A DNA stretch of 18,084 nucleotides from Phycisphaerae bacterium (GCA_015486815.1 WFQY01000078.1:1-18084); one strand, 5' to 3'; positions 6,745-15,572 are shown, counted from the stretch's first letter. Program-made: numbers and translations. The notes: generated by a model from the sequence alone, not told the origin.

Positions 6745-8550
6745 TTGAAAAATTCTTCTATGAAAATATTGCTAACTATGAAGAAAATCAGACCGATAAC
6801 AATGGTTTGCTCATTTGCCATTGTTATTGTCTGTCTTTGCGCATTTACGGGATGTGAGCAGGAAAAATTTTCTTTTTCATTATGGGGCAAAAAGAAGCCC
6901 AAGCCAGAAAATGTTCAACAGGAGACGGAGTCTCTTGAGGCGCAAAGGTCGGCACCGCTGCCGGGGACAATAGGACAGAGATGCTATATTCAAGGACTGC
7001 GTAGCATATTCGTTCAAGGTTACGGAATGGTAGCAGGGTTGGCGGAAACGGGAAGTAGCCAATGTCCCGAAGGGCTTCGCAAAAATATTATGCAAACCAT
7101 CGCTAAATATGAAAAGCTCTATGGTCCTAAGGGGCAAAGACATTTGATTTCTTCGAGTGCGATTATAGATTCGTTGGATACCGCGATCGTAAAGGTACAA
7201 GGATATATTCCTGCCGGTGCGTTGAGGGGAGATAGATTTGATTTGTTTGTATCCGCACTACCTAACACATCTACCACATCTCTTGAAGGAGGCAGGCTTT
7301 ATACTACCGAGTTGCGGGTCTATGCGGGCAATTTCGGGAAAGTGGTTACGTCCAAAATTCTTGCGAAGGGATACGGAAATATATTTATTAATCCGTTTGA
7401 GAAGAAGAAGACGCCATCTTCTATGATAGAGCTTAAACGTAGCGGATATGTATTGAATGGTGGAGTGAATCTCGAAGAAAGGACTCTCGCGTTGATTTTG
7501 TATCAGCCCTCTTACGCATTGTCGCGGGCAATAGAGCAAAAAATCAACTCGGTATTCGGGCCGCCGCCTGAAAGACCTCTGTTCAAGACCGCACGAGCGG
7601 TTACGCCGTCAAAAATCGAATTGCATATTCCTTATAACTATCGCCATCAGCGGGCGCATTTTCTCAATATTGTCAAAAATCTGTATATTAGGAATAACCC
7701 AGCATATATTCAGCATCAAGCGAGACTGCTCGCACAGGAGATAGTCGAGCCTTACGCTAACGTTAATGCGATATCTTATGCGTGGGAAGCGATGGGACGG
7801 ACGATCCTACCGTTGATTCAGCCGATATATAACAACTCCAATCTGAAAGCTGCCTTTTATTCCGCACGTGCGGGGGCGAGATTGGGAGATAGTTTAGCTA
7901 TCGAGAGGCTCGCACAGTTTGCAAGTAAGCCAAAAGGCAGATTCCGAAAAGAAGCGATAACCACACTCGGTTTCTGCCACAGTTACGAAGCGAGACGAGT
8001 TCTGAGAAAGCTATTGGACGATTCGGATATTCAAATCAGAATTCTCGCTTATGAAGGCCTGAGCCGACTTGGCGATATGTCCGTCGATACAACATACGTA
8101 GGTGAAGATAATTTCCGACTCGATAAGGTAAAATCAAATGGTAAGAAAGTGGTGTATGTTACCAGAACGGGCGAGCCTAAGGTCGTGCTGTTTGGCAGAA
8201 TACGAATCGAACCGCCTGTGTTCTATACCAGCAGTAACGGTAGAATAATTATTACTGCAAACTCAAATGATAAGCAGCTGACGATTATACGTCAGGCACC
8301 TTCGGGAAAAAGCAGCGGAAAGGTAAGCGCTTCTCTTGATCTTGACGAGTTGCTCGTACTACTCGGAAGTGAGCCCGCTGTGGATAGGCATTCGGGCAAG
8401 ATTCTCGGGCTTGGAGTTACATATAGCAGTATTGTTTCGGTTTTATATAGTATGTGCGAAGATGGTTCGATACCTGCGGGATTCAAACTTCAAGACATTA
8501 CACCGGAACTGGCTGTCCCGAGCGCACCTGTAGGCAGGCCTGAGAAGTAG
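6745..8550 (+). CDS. FlgI (P-ring)-like lipoprotein with inserted HEAT-type repeats
   Basis: Function unknown. Seen: a lipoprotein signal with lipobox FTGC (Cys37) and a Lys/Pro/Glu-rich linker to about residue 70. Segments then follow the order of flagellar P-ring protein FlgI: VQGYGMVAGLAETG (FlgI VGYGLVVGLNGTG); a VKVQGYIPAGALRGDRFDLFVSAL block with LEGGRLYTTELR; an LYQPSYALSRAIEQKINSVFG block; then PSKIELHIPYNY. At about residues 386-450, ERLAQF and FRKEAITTLGFCHSYEARRV with ALLDDSD-type spacing look like one or two HEAT repeats. The end (VYVTRTGEPKVVLFGRIRI, then a region ending SIVSVLYSMCEDGSI) resembles the FlgI C-terminus. FlgI is normally a periplasmic protein of about 350-370 residues, not a 600-residue lipoprotein. 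The start is uncertain: TTG 6745 has GAG eight bases upstream; ATG 6760 has GAGG 17 bases upstream; ATG 6778 has no site. Confidence 0.75.
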   Translation: MKNSSMKILLTMKKIRPITMVCSFAIVIVCLCAFTGCEQEKFSFSLWGKKKPKPENVQQETESLEAQRSAPLPGTIGQRCYIQGLRSIFVQGYGMVAGLAETGSSQCPEGLRKNIMQTIAKYEKLYGPKGQRHLISSSAIIDSLDTAIVKVQGYIPAGALRGDRFDLFVSALPNTSTTSLEGGRLYTTELRVYAGNFGKVVTSKILAKGYGNIFINPFEKKKTPSSMIELKRSGYVLNGGVNLEERTLALILYQPSYALSRAIEQKINSVFGPPPERPLFKTARAVTPSKIELHIPYNYRHQRAHFLNIVKNLYIRNNPAYIQHQARLLAQEIVEPYANVNAISYAWEAMGRTILPLIQPIYNNSNLKAAFYSARAGARLGDSLAIERLAQFASKPKGRFRKEAITTLGFCHSYEARRVLRKLLDDSDIQIRILAYEGLSRLGDMSVDTTYVGEDNFRLDKVKSNGKKVVYVTRTGEPKVVLFGRIRIEPPVFYTSSNGRIIITANSNDKQLTIIRQAPSGKSSGKVSASLDLDELLVLLGSEPAVDRHSGKILGLGVTYSSIVSVLYSMCEDGSIPAGFKLQDITPELAVPSAPVGRPEK

Positions 8551-8701
8551 AAGAGAGAAGAGAGAGGAGAGAGGAGAGAAGAGAGAAGAGAGAGATTGTT
8601 GATTGTTGAGCGGAGCGTTGAGTGAAACGAAATCCCATTGGGATTGAATTGTGAATGGTAATTGAGGATTGGGAATTGAAGAAGAAAAGAGAAGAGAGAA
8701 A
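8549..8701. repeat. Polypurine (GA) repeat tracts and palindromic spacer before smc
   Basis: Bases 8549-8595 are 47 consecutive purines made of GAGA/GAAGA units; GAAGAGAGAAGAGAGA recurs at 8550-8565 and 8578-8593, and the block is close to mirror-symmetric. Bases 8678-8701 form a second purine tract of 24 bases. Between them lie AATCCCA-T-TGGGATT (8631-8645) and near-repeats of a GAATTG/GGATTG word. The first tract begins within the stop codon of the FlgI-like gene. I see no gene here. The smc ribosome-binding site GAGGA (8722-8726) lies beyond it. Confidence 0.8.
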
Positions 8702-8733
8702 TTTGACAGTAGCAGATAAATGAGGAATAGAAT

Positions 8734-11700
8734 ATGAAGCTGAAAAAGTTAATACTCCACGGATTCAAAAGTTTCGCTGACCGTACCGAACTCACGTTTG
8801 ATGACGGTATTACCGGTATCGTCGGACCTAACGGATGTGGTAAGAGTAATATCGTCGATGCGTTCAAGTGGGTACTCGGTGAGCAGTCGGCGAAGAATAT
8901 ACGCGGAAGGCAGATGGTGGATGTCATATTTAACGGCTCTGCCAGCAGAAAGAGTATGGGGATGGCTGAGGTAAGCCTGATATTCGAGTCTGACGGGACG
9001 CTTCCGGAAGAGCTTGGGCCTGAAGTGGCGATTACGCGAAGACTCTATCGAAGCGGACAAAGCGAGTATCTGATAAACAACAAACCCGCTCGACTTCGCG
9101 ATATAAAAGAGATGTTTTTGGATACGGGGATAGGTGTCGATGCTTATAGCTTGATAGAGCAGGGCAAGGTGGATTTGCTTTTGCAGGCATCGAATCAGGA
9201 AAGACGATTGGTGCTTGAAGAGGCAGCTGGCATAAGCAAATACAAGGCGCGTCGAAAAGAGGCGCAAAGAAGGCTTGAAAATGTCGAGCAAAATCTTTTG
9301 CGCGTAAATGATATTATCGCTGAGGTGGAAAAGCATCTGCGAAGCGTCAAACTACAGGCAGGTAAAGCGAGAAACTATCAGCAGTATGTTACGCGTTTGA
9401 ATGAGTTAAAATCGCAGTATTATCTTTCGGAATATCACCGATTGATAGAAGAGCAGGGAAATCTGCGTGTGGAACTCGACAGCGTAAATCAAAGACTTAA
9501 AGATTTGCAGGTAAATGCGGATATTGCTGACTCCAATCGCAGTAAATTTGATTTGGAAATAATCGAGCTCAGCAATCGGATAGCTTCGGTCGAAAATCAG
9601 CTTACACATAGCGATGCTCAGATTAGCTCGGGCCTCGAAACGATAAATCTTCTGTCTCGCAGTATAGATGAGCAGACGGAAAATCTCAATCGGGCAAGAA
9701 ACAGATTACAAACATATCACCATCAAATATCCACAATAGCGCAACAGAGACATCAGCTTGAAGGTCAACTTGAAACGATCGTGCGAGAGAAAGACGAATC
9801 GGCAGCGGAGATTAGCGAGATTCAGGAACAACTCAATCAAAAAGAACTGATAGTTACCGAACTTGAGCATCAAATTGATACGGAAAAGTCGAATCTTATC
9901 GAATTGATGCGGCAGATTGCACAGATAAACAATCAGCTTAATCAATCGGATGTGCGAAAAGAAAATATCGATAATCAACGAAATAAGCTCATCGAACGCA
10001 GGGCTCAGCTTGCATCGCAAAGAGAGAGCCTGCGTGAATCGCGGGATAATTACCAAAGTGAGCTTGATAGGCATAGAGAAAAATCGCAACAGACCGAAGC
10101 TCAGCTTGAAGATATTCAAAGGCGTTTTGACGAGCTTAACAGTAGAGCGGATGAGCTTACACGCCAATTAGCTGACATGCGTGAAAAGCGGTCAGCGTTG
10201 CGTTCGCGATATGAAGTTTTGGAAGATATGGAAAAATCGCTACAGGGGCTTGATGCGGGTGTAAAGACGTTGATGGAGCGCAAAGAAAACAATCCCGATG
10301 AATTTACTCAATCGATGGAACTGATAGCGGACGTTATAACTACCGACCTCGAACACGCGGAGTTAATAGAGACAGCACTTGCGGGTAGAGACCAATATAT
10401 AGCTATCGATTCGATAGACCTAATAGAAAAGCATCGCGATATGCTCGCGGAGCTTGACGGACGTGTGAACTTCTTTCCGCTCGATATACTGCCTGCGATA
10501 ATCAACGCACGAGATTTTACACAATTTGAGGGTGTAGTGGGATTGGCGAGCGACTTTGTCCGTTGTGATGAGAAGTATGAACATCTGGTCAGACTACTAC
10601 TTGGCAAGACGCTTATCGTCGATAACATTTCGAAGGCTATCGAGCTGAAAAAACAGGATACGTCGGGGATGAGATTTGTTACGCTAAACAATGAACTTAT
10701 CGAATCGGACGGTTCGATTCATATAGGTTCCGCTGGTAGCTCATCGGGGTTGATTTCACGAAAATCGGAGCTTCAACAGATAGGCGGGCAGCTTAATGAG
10801 ATAGAGCGGCAGATAGAAAATCTCGAAGACCAATCAGCACGCACATCGGATGAGAGGCGTCAACTCGCTGAGCAACAGAAGAATTTGCGAACACAGTTAT
10901 ACGAGCTTAAGTCTCAGATTGTCCAGATTCAGACTAATCTTGAGAATGTCATAAGTCAGTTGGAGAAAATCGATCAGGAAGAGCCGATAATCGAATCGGA
11001 GCTGGCTGGCCTCGATGAGCAGGAGAGGTTTATCGCTCAGCAGCGAGAGCAGTTTCAGCAGAAATTAAATAACTATGAATCTCAGCAGTCTCAAGCGAGA
11101 GATAATCTTAGTCAGCTTCAGAGTCAGCTCGAATTATATCATCAGGAACGTGAAGAGCTTGTAGCATTGCTGACGGAAAAGAAAATCGTTGCGGGTCAGT
11201 TAGCGGAGAAGCACAAAGCTATTGTCGATACGATAAATTCTCTTACGCAAAGAGAGCATCAAATTCGTTCGACCTGTAGCCAATCGGAGTCGGAAATTCA
11301 ATCTGCGTTGAGCAGGATTGTAAATGCGGAAAGGCAGATATTGCAGACGGAATCTAAGATATCGCAGGCATATCTCGACAAGCAGACTTATCAGAGTGAA
11401 TCCGCTGAGTTACGTCAGCAACGAGATAGTTTGCGTGAACAGATGCAAAAAATAGTGAATCGGCATCAAGAAATAAAAGAGCAGATGGCGCAGGTAGATA
11501 AACAATCGCAAGAGCTTGCATTGAAGATAAACGAGCTTACCGTCAGGCAGGAAACGCTTATCCAACGAGTGCAGGAAGAACTTAATATCGACATCGAGCA
11601 TACCTATAGCGATTATGAATATCAGGAGAAAGATTGGCAGCAGGTGCACGAGGAGATAAACGAGCTTAAGGGTAAAATAAGTAGGCTCGGTAATGTCAAT

Positions 11701-12318
11701 ATGGACGCAATCGGAGAGCAAGAAGAGCTTGAAGCGAGACTTGTATTTCTGACATCTCAGCGAGATGATTTGGCTGAGTCGCAAAGCAAACTCAATCAGT
11801 TGATAGAAAAACTCGACGAAGAATCGCAAAACAGATTCATCGAGACATTCGAAGCTGTCCGTAGTAACTTCAACGAACTGTTCAGAAAATTGTTTGGCGG
11901 CGGTAAGGCTGAACTCGTTCTCGACAATCCGGAAAACGTGCTTGAAAGCGGCATTGATATTATTACTCGTCCGCCCGGAAAAGAAACGCAGTCGGTAACT
12001 CTCCTAAGCGGTGGTGAAAAGACAATGACGACGGTGGCATTGCTAATGGCAATATTCAAATCCAAGCCATCGCCCTTCTGCATTCTCGACGAAGTAGATG
12101 CAGCTCTCGACGAACTCAATATCGACAGATTTAATACGGTATTGCAGGAATTTCTCCGGCATTCGCAATTTGTAATAATTACACACAACAAACGTATGAT
12201 GTCGTATGCGAATATCCTCTACGGTATAACGATGCAGGAGGCAGGCGTATCGAAACAGGTAGCTGTCAGATTTGACGGAAAGAAGCCCGAACGAGACGAA
12301 GAAAACGAAGCTGCATAA
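8734..12318 (+). CDS. smc: Chromosome segregation protein SMC
   Basis: The SMC ATPase of the bacterial condensin-like complex, acting as a dimer on DNA with ScpA and ScpB (not encoded here) to compact and separate chromosomes. Seen: the N-terminal Walker A GPNGCGKS at residues 31-38; a conserved IEQGKVDLLL Q-loop region; a long Gln/Glu-rich coiled coil; a hinge at about 505-670 that ends in GSAGSSSGLISRKSEL; the returning coil; the ABC signature LSGGE at 1091-1095; Walker B FCILDEVD with Asp1119 and Glu1120; and the switch THNKRMM. At 1194 residues it is full length with no break. The ATG has GAGGA seven bases upstream. It follows the FlgI-like gene by 183 bases of repeat DNA, so it probably has its own promoter, although none is convincing. 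A small tatA follows 54 bases after the stop. Confidence 0.97.
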   Translation: MKLKKLILHGFKSFADRTELTFDDGITGIVGPNGCGKSNIVDAFKWVLGEQSAKNIRGRQMVDVIFNGSASRKSMGMAEVSLIFESDGTLPEELGPEVAITRRLYRSGQSEYLINNKPARLRDIKEMFLDTGIGVDAYSLIEQGKVDLLLQASNQERRLVLEEAAGISKYKARRKEAQRRLENVEQNLLRVNDIIAEVEKHLRSVKLQAGKARNYQQYVTRLNELKSQYYLSEYHRLIEEQGNLRVELDSVNQRLKDLQVNADIADSNRSKFDLEIIELSNRIASVENQLTHSDAQISSGLETINLLSRSIDEQTENLNRARNRLQTYHHQISTIAQQRHQLEGQLETIVREKDESAAEISEIQEQLNQKELIVTELEHQIDTEKSNLIELMRQIAQINNQLNQSDVRKENIDNQRNKLIERRAQLASQRESLRESRDNYQSELDRHREKSQQTEAQLEDIQRRFDELNSRADELTRQLADMREKRSALRSRYEVLEDMEKSLQGLDAGVKTLMERKENNPDEFTQSMELIADVITTDLEHAELIETALAGRDQYIAIDSIDLIEKHRDMLAELDGRVNFFPLDILPAIINARDFTQFEGVVGLASDFVRCDEKYEHLVRLLLGKTLIVDNISKAIELKKQDTSGMRFVTLNNELIESDGSIHIGSAGSSSGLISRKSELQQIGGQLNEIERQIENLEDQSARTSDERRQLAEQQKNLRTQLYELKSQIVQIQTNLENVISQLEKIDQEEPIIESELAGLDEQERFIAQQREQFQQKLNNYESQQSQARDNLSQLQSQLELYHQEREELVALLTEKKIVAGQLAEKHKAIVDTINSLTQREHQIRSTCSQSESEIQSALSRIVNAERQILQTESKISQAYLDKQTYQSESAELRQQRDSLREQMQKIVNRHQEIKEQMAQVDKQSQELALKINELTVRQETLIQRVQEELNIDIEHTYSDYEYQEKDWQQVHEEINELKGKISRLGNVNMDAIGEQEELEARLVFLTSQRDDLAESQSKLNQLIEKLDEESQNRFIETFEAVRSNFNELFRKLFGGGKAELVLDNPENVLESGIDIITRPPGKETQSVTLLSGGEKTMTTVALLMAIFKSKPSPFCILDEVDAALDELNIDRFNTVLQEFLRHSQFVIITHNKRMMSYANILYGITMQEAGVSKQVAVRFDGKKPERDEENEAA

Positions 12319-12372
12319 ACTTAAATCTTTGCACTTTGCTATTACGAAATTTTGAATATTGAGGTCTTATCG

Positions 12373-12531
12373 GTGGGTAGAATCGGTACGACAGAACTTA
12401 TAGTTATTCTGTTGGTTGCATTGCTGATATTTGGCAAAAGGCTGCCAGCGGTCGCTCGTCAATTAGGCAAGGCACTGATGGAATTCAAACGGTCGTTTAA
12501 CGATATCGATGACAAAATAGATGACAAATAG
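12373..12531 (+). CDS. tatA: Sec-independent translocase subunit TatA/TatE
   Basis: A 52-residue membrane protein of the twin-arginine translocase, which carries folded proteins across the cytoplasmic membrane with TatC (not in this window). Seen: a short N-terminus (MGRIGTTE); one hydrophobic helix at about residues 9-20 (LIVILLVALLIF); the FG hinge (Phe20-Gly21) and the conserved LP (Leu24-Pro25); then an amphipathic helix VARQLGKALMEFKRSF and an acidic tail rich in Asp/Lys. This is the canonical TatA order. It is short for the family (usually about 55-90), lacking most of the C-terminal tail. The start is GTG 12373, with GAGG at 12361-12364 eight bases upstream; an in-frame TTG at 12352 has no such site. 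It is 54 bases after smc on the same strand and converges with mutL 28 bases downstream. Confidence 0.88.
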   Translation: MGRIGTTELIVILLVALLIFGKRLPAVARQLGKALMEFKRSFNDIDDKIDDK

Positions 12532-12559
12532 GAATTACCATCTTCGCTGGTGCTTTATA

Positions 12560-14392
12560 TTATGTTCTTTTGAACTGTTTTTCGAGCTCCGAAAGCGTCA
12601 TCTTAAGAGCGGTAGGCCGGCCGTGCGGACAAGAGTTGGTAAAGTCGGTCGAATCTCGCGATTCCAAGAGTGCTTCTATTTCCTCGGGCTTGAGCTGATC
12701 GCCCGCTTTGACAGCTGACTTACAAGCTAACGATTGAAGGATATGTTCGAGCACCGTTTCCGCATCGACTTGGGGCACATTTTCAAGCCTTGCCAATAAA
12801 TCTTCGATAAACTCAGCTGCGTTCAGATTGCGAAACATAGCGGGTAGGCTATTGATAGCTATCGAATGAGGCCCGAACGGCTCCGTCTCGACACCGGCTT
12901 TGTCAAGCTGATCGCGAATCTGCTCTATCTGTGCTATTTGGCGAGATGTCAGATTCACCACTTCCGGAATCAAGAGCTTCTGCTTGGCGATTGGGCCTGC
13001 CTCTATTCTCTTTTTTAGCTGATGATATAAAATCCTTTCGTGTTGAGCGTGCTGATCGATAATCATCAATCCGTTTTCTGTCTCGACGACGAGGTAGCTA
13101 TTGTGTATCTGAAGAGCCTTTGGCTGTTTCCGTACAGGCTGAGTGTCTTTGTCTTCCGAAATACCCTGCGTAGTCGGTTTTTCACCAATATTAGCTTCCG
13201 ATGATTGTGATCGCATCGGGGCAGGTGTAGGTTTGTGTGCCTGTCTGAAATCTATTTTCATCTGCTGAGAGTGATTGGCGGTCTTGAAGAAATCGGTTAA
13301 TGCCTCTTTGACAGCTTGGTGATGTTGGGTCTGCTCTTTGCCTTGATCAGCTTTCGTATTCGTAGGTCCTTTGCTATCGGTAATCTCAAGGGCAGCTGTC
13401 AGGTCGGATGAAAGAAACCGTTGACGTATCGCACCCAAAACGAGCGAATGGATATATCCCGAATCCGCAAATCGCACTTCACTCTTTGTCGGATGTACGT
13501 TTACATCAACCATCGACGGGTCGATATCCAAAAACAGAAAACCTATTGGCTGGCGATCGTGTGGCATTAGGCCTCGATATGCCTCTTTCAATGCGTGAGA
13601 GATAACCTTGTCTTTGATTGCCCTGTTGTTTACGAAAAAATACTGCCAACGATTTGACGGTCGGGCAAATTCGGGCTTACAGACATAAGCGGTAAAGGTA
13701 ATATTTTCCTTTTGCGTAAATACCTGCACGAGCGTATCAGCTATTTCAATTCCAAACAGGTCAGCTATGCGTTGACGTTTGGATTCGCCGGCGGAGACTT
13801 CTATCAGCTTGCGATTATTGTGATAAAACGAAAACGAAATATCTTCTCGCGGCAGTGCTAATCGGATGATTGCCTCCTGACAATGATTCATCTCGGTATT
13901 TGCGGTCTTAAGAAATTTCCGTCTGGCGGGTGTATTGAAAAAGAGATTATGCACCTCTACTACCGTTCCGCTCGAAGCAGCATAAGGGACAACGGGGCTA
14001 ACCTCACCGCCACGCACCTCGATGCTTGCGCCTTCGCTTTGGCCTTCGGGCATAGAGGAAATTTTCAGAACAGCGACGGCAGCTATACTCGCTAATGCTT
14101 CGCCGCGAAAGCCCATCGTATTTATCGCATACAAATCATTTTCGTCTGTTAGTTTACTCGTAGCGTGCTGCCTAACAGCTAACGGTAGGTCTTCGCGAGC
14201 AATTCCCTTACCGTTATCAACTACACGAATGAGTTTTGTTCCGCCCTGTTCGATATATACATCTATTTTGCTGGCTCCCGCGTCGAGCGCGTTTTCCACA
14301 AGTTCCTTAACCACGCTCGCGGGCCTTTCGATACACTCACCCGCTGCTATTTTGTTTATCAGATGTACAGGTAGCTGCTTTATCGTTCCCAT
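12560..14392 (-). CDS. mutL: DNA mismatch repair protein MutL
   Basis: The mismatch-repair matchmaker that links MutS recognition to strand removal. Seen: the GHKL ATPase at about residues 1-330 with AAGECIERPASVVKEL, ELVENALDAGA (Glu33, Asn34), DNGKGI (59-64), ATSK (77-80) and GFRGEAL (94-100), then VHPTKSEVRF; a variable Gln/Pro/Thr-rich linker at about 340-415; and the C-terminal dimerisation domain. That domain has the zinc/endonuclease motif DQHAQHE (Asp446, His448, Glu452), an ACKSAVKAGD block, and CPHGRPT (Cys588, His590) near the end. So it looks like an endonuclease-type MutL, but the usual last Glu of DQHA(X)2E(X)4E is His457. It is 610 residues, a normal length. It is the last gene of the minus-strand run: its ATG is one base past the stop of the GT4 gene, with AGGA about eight bases upstream inside that gene. 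Confidence 0.95.
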   Translation of the reverse strand: MGTIKQLPVHLINKIAAGECIERPASVVKELVENALDAGASKIDVYIEQGGTKLIRVVDNGKGIAREDLPLAVRQHATSKLTDENDLYAINTMGFRGEALASIAAVAVLKISSMPEGQSEGASIEVRGGEVSPVVPYAASSGTVVEVHNLFFNTPARRKFLKTANTEMNHCQEAIIRLALPREDISFSFYHNNRKLIEVSAGESKRQRIADLFGIEIADTLVQVFTQKENITFTAYVCKPEFARPSNRWQYFFVNNRAIKDKVISHALKEAYRGLMPHDRQPIGFLFLDIDPSMVDVNVHPTKSEVRFADSGYIHSLVLGAIRQRFLSSDLTAALEITDSKGPTNTKADQGKEQTQHHQAVKEALTDFFKTANHSQQMKIDFRQAHKPTPAPMRSQSSEANIGEKPTTQGISEDKDTQPVRKQPKALQIHNSYLVVETENGLMIIDQHAQHERILYHQLKKRIEAGPIAKQKLLIPEVVNLTSRQIAQIEQIRDQLDKAGVETEPFGPHSIAINSLPAMFRNLNAAEFIEDLLARLENVPQVDAETVLEHILQSLACKSAVKAGDQLKPEEIEALLESRDSTDFTNSCPHGRPTALKMTLSELEKQFKRT

Positions 14393-14393
14393 A

Positions 14394-15572
14394 CTACTTT
14401 CCTATCCGTTTCACTTCCGCCAATATTTCCGTCGATTTATATCCGCTGGCAAGCAGACTGTCAAATAAGCTAATGAATTTTTTTGTCATAACGTCAGCTG
14501 TGAAATTTTGTTTTACCCTATCCTTGGCATTGGCAACTATTTGTTCCTTCAGCTGAGGATTATCCATTACGTAAAGAAGTTTATCCGCTAATGCCTGAGA
14601 ACTCAATGGGTGATAGAAAAATCCCGTGCGATTGTCTTCGATAAGCTCATCCATACTGCCTATGACGTTAGAGACTACCAACACTCCACTGACCATCGCT
14701 TGTATCGCTACCAGCGATAGGCATTCCTGATATTCGCTACAAATGCATACTATATCAAGCCCGGGCAGAAGCTCAGCTATATCGTTGCGATGACCAATCA
14801 ACGAAAGAAATTGTCCTTGAAGCTCGCTTCTCTCAACCAGCTGACGGACTCGCTTGCGATTCGGGCCATCGCCTATAATGAAAAAATGCACATTGCGATT
14901 GCGCTCGACAATTTTTCGGGCAGCTTCTATGAAAATATCGTGCCGCTTGCTTTCACGCAGATTCGCTATCATCGCAATAGCGACAATATTTTCGTCCGCT
15001 AATCCTAATTTCGCCCTCGCTTTGTCTCGCCATTGCGGATGGTCGAACTTTTTGATATTGATTCCGTTTTGTATAATGCTGATTTTTCCTGCCGGTGCTT
15101 TATCACGCCAAGCGAGACATTCCTTGTGTCTTGTTCCCAACGCTACGATCCTATCGACCAACGGAAATAACACACGATTGACCGTTTCAAATTCCGGATG
15201 GTTTGGCTGAGAATATGTATGCGACCAGACAACAAATTTAATACCTGCGAGTTTACCGACAATTGTTGCCCAGAACATACGATTACCGCCAGAGCCAACA
15301 GCGACGATAATTTTTATATTCTCTTCGCTGATTATCCTCATCAGCCGATAAATGACGAGCCCATCGTATCGGTCTCGGAGCAGCCTTTGATATATCTTTA
15401 TTCCCGCCCACTCGAATTGCTCCGCTAATGGGCCTGCAAGTTTCAAACAGGCGACTATCGGACGATATTTTCCGTCGTTGCGCAGCGATTGCGCAAGTTC
15501 GAGCAAGACGTGTTCCGCCCCGCCAGGACGAAGTTCATCGATAACAAACATTATTCCCGTTGATTCAGCCAT
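14394..15572 (-). CDS. Glycosyltransferase family 4 (GT-B fold)
   Basis: A retaining-type cytoplasmic or membrane-associated sugar transferase, probably adding one sugar to a lipid-linked glycan. Seen: an N-terminal domain beginning GIMFVIDELRPGGAEHVLLELA, which is the acceptor-side pattern with a GGAE turn; a central linker with WSHTYSQPNHPE; a Rossmann-like donor domain from about residue 195 with GDGPNRKRV, FLSLIGHRNDIAELLPGLDI and the EYQECLSLVAIQAM motif; then YHPLSSQALADKL. The donor-binding Glu-x7-Glu motif reads Glu283-x7-Gln291, with the second Glu replaced by Gln. The donor sugar and acceptor cannot be named. At 392 residues it is a normal length. Its start overlaps the GT2 stop in a TAATG junction, which suggests coupled translation, and its stop lies one base before mutL. 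Confidence 0.9.
   Translation of the reverse strand: MAESTGIMFVIDELRPGGAEHVLLELAQSLRNDGKYRPIVACLKLAGPLAEQFEWAGIKIYQRLLRDRYDGLVIYRLMRIISEENIKIIVAVGSGGNRMFWATIVGKLAGIKFVVWSHTYSQPNHPEFETVNRVLFPLVDRIVALGTRHKECLAWRDKAPAGKISIIQNGINIKKFDHPQWRDKARAKLGLADENIVAIAMIANLRESKRHDIFIEAARKIVERNRNVHFFIIGDGPNRKRVRQLVERSELQGQFLSLIGHRNDIAELLPGLDIVCICSEYQECLSLVAIQAMVSGVLVVSNVIGSMDELIEDNRTGFFYHPLSSQALADKLLYVMDNPQLKEQIVANAKDRVKQNFTADVMTKKFISLFDSLLASGYKSTEILAEVKRIGK

Noticed and set aside
8703..8733. TTGACA (8703-8708) with TAGAAT (8728-8733) as the smc promoter.
   Set aside because: Spacing is 19 bp and the -10 abuts the ATG, so the transcript would start inside the gene, while a ribosome-binding site GAGGA is present upstream of the ATG.
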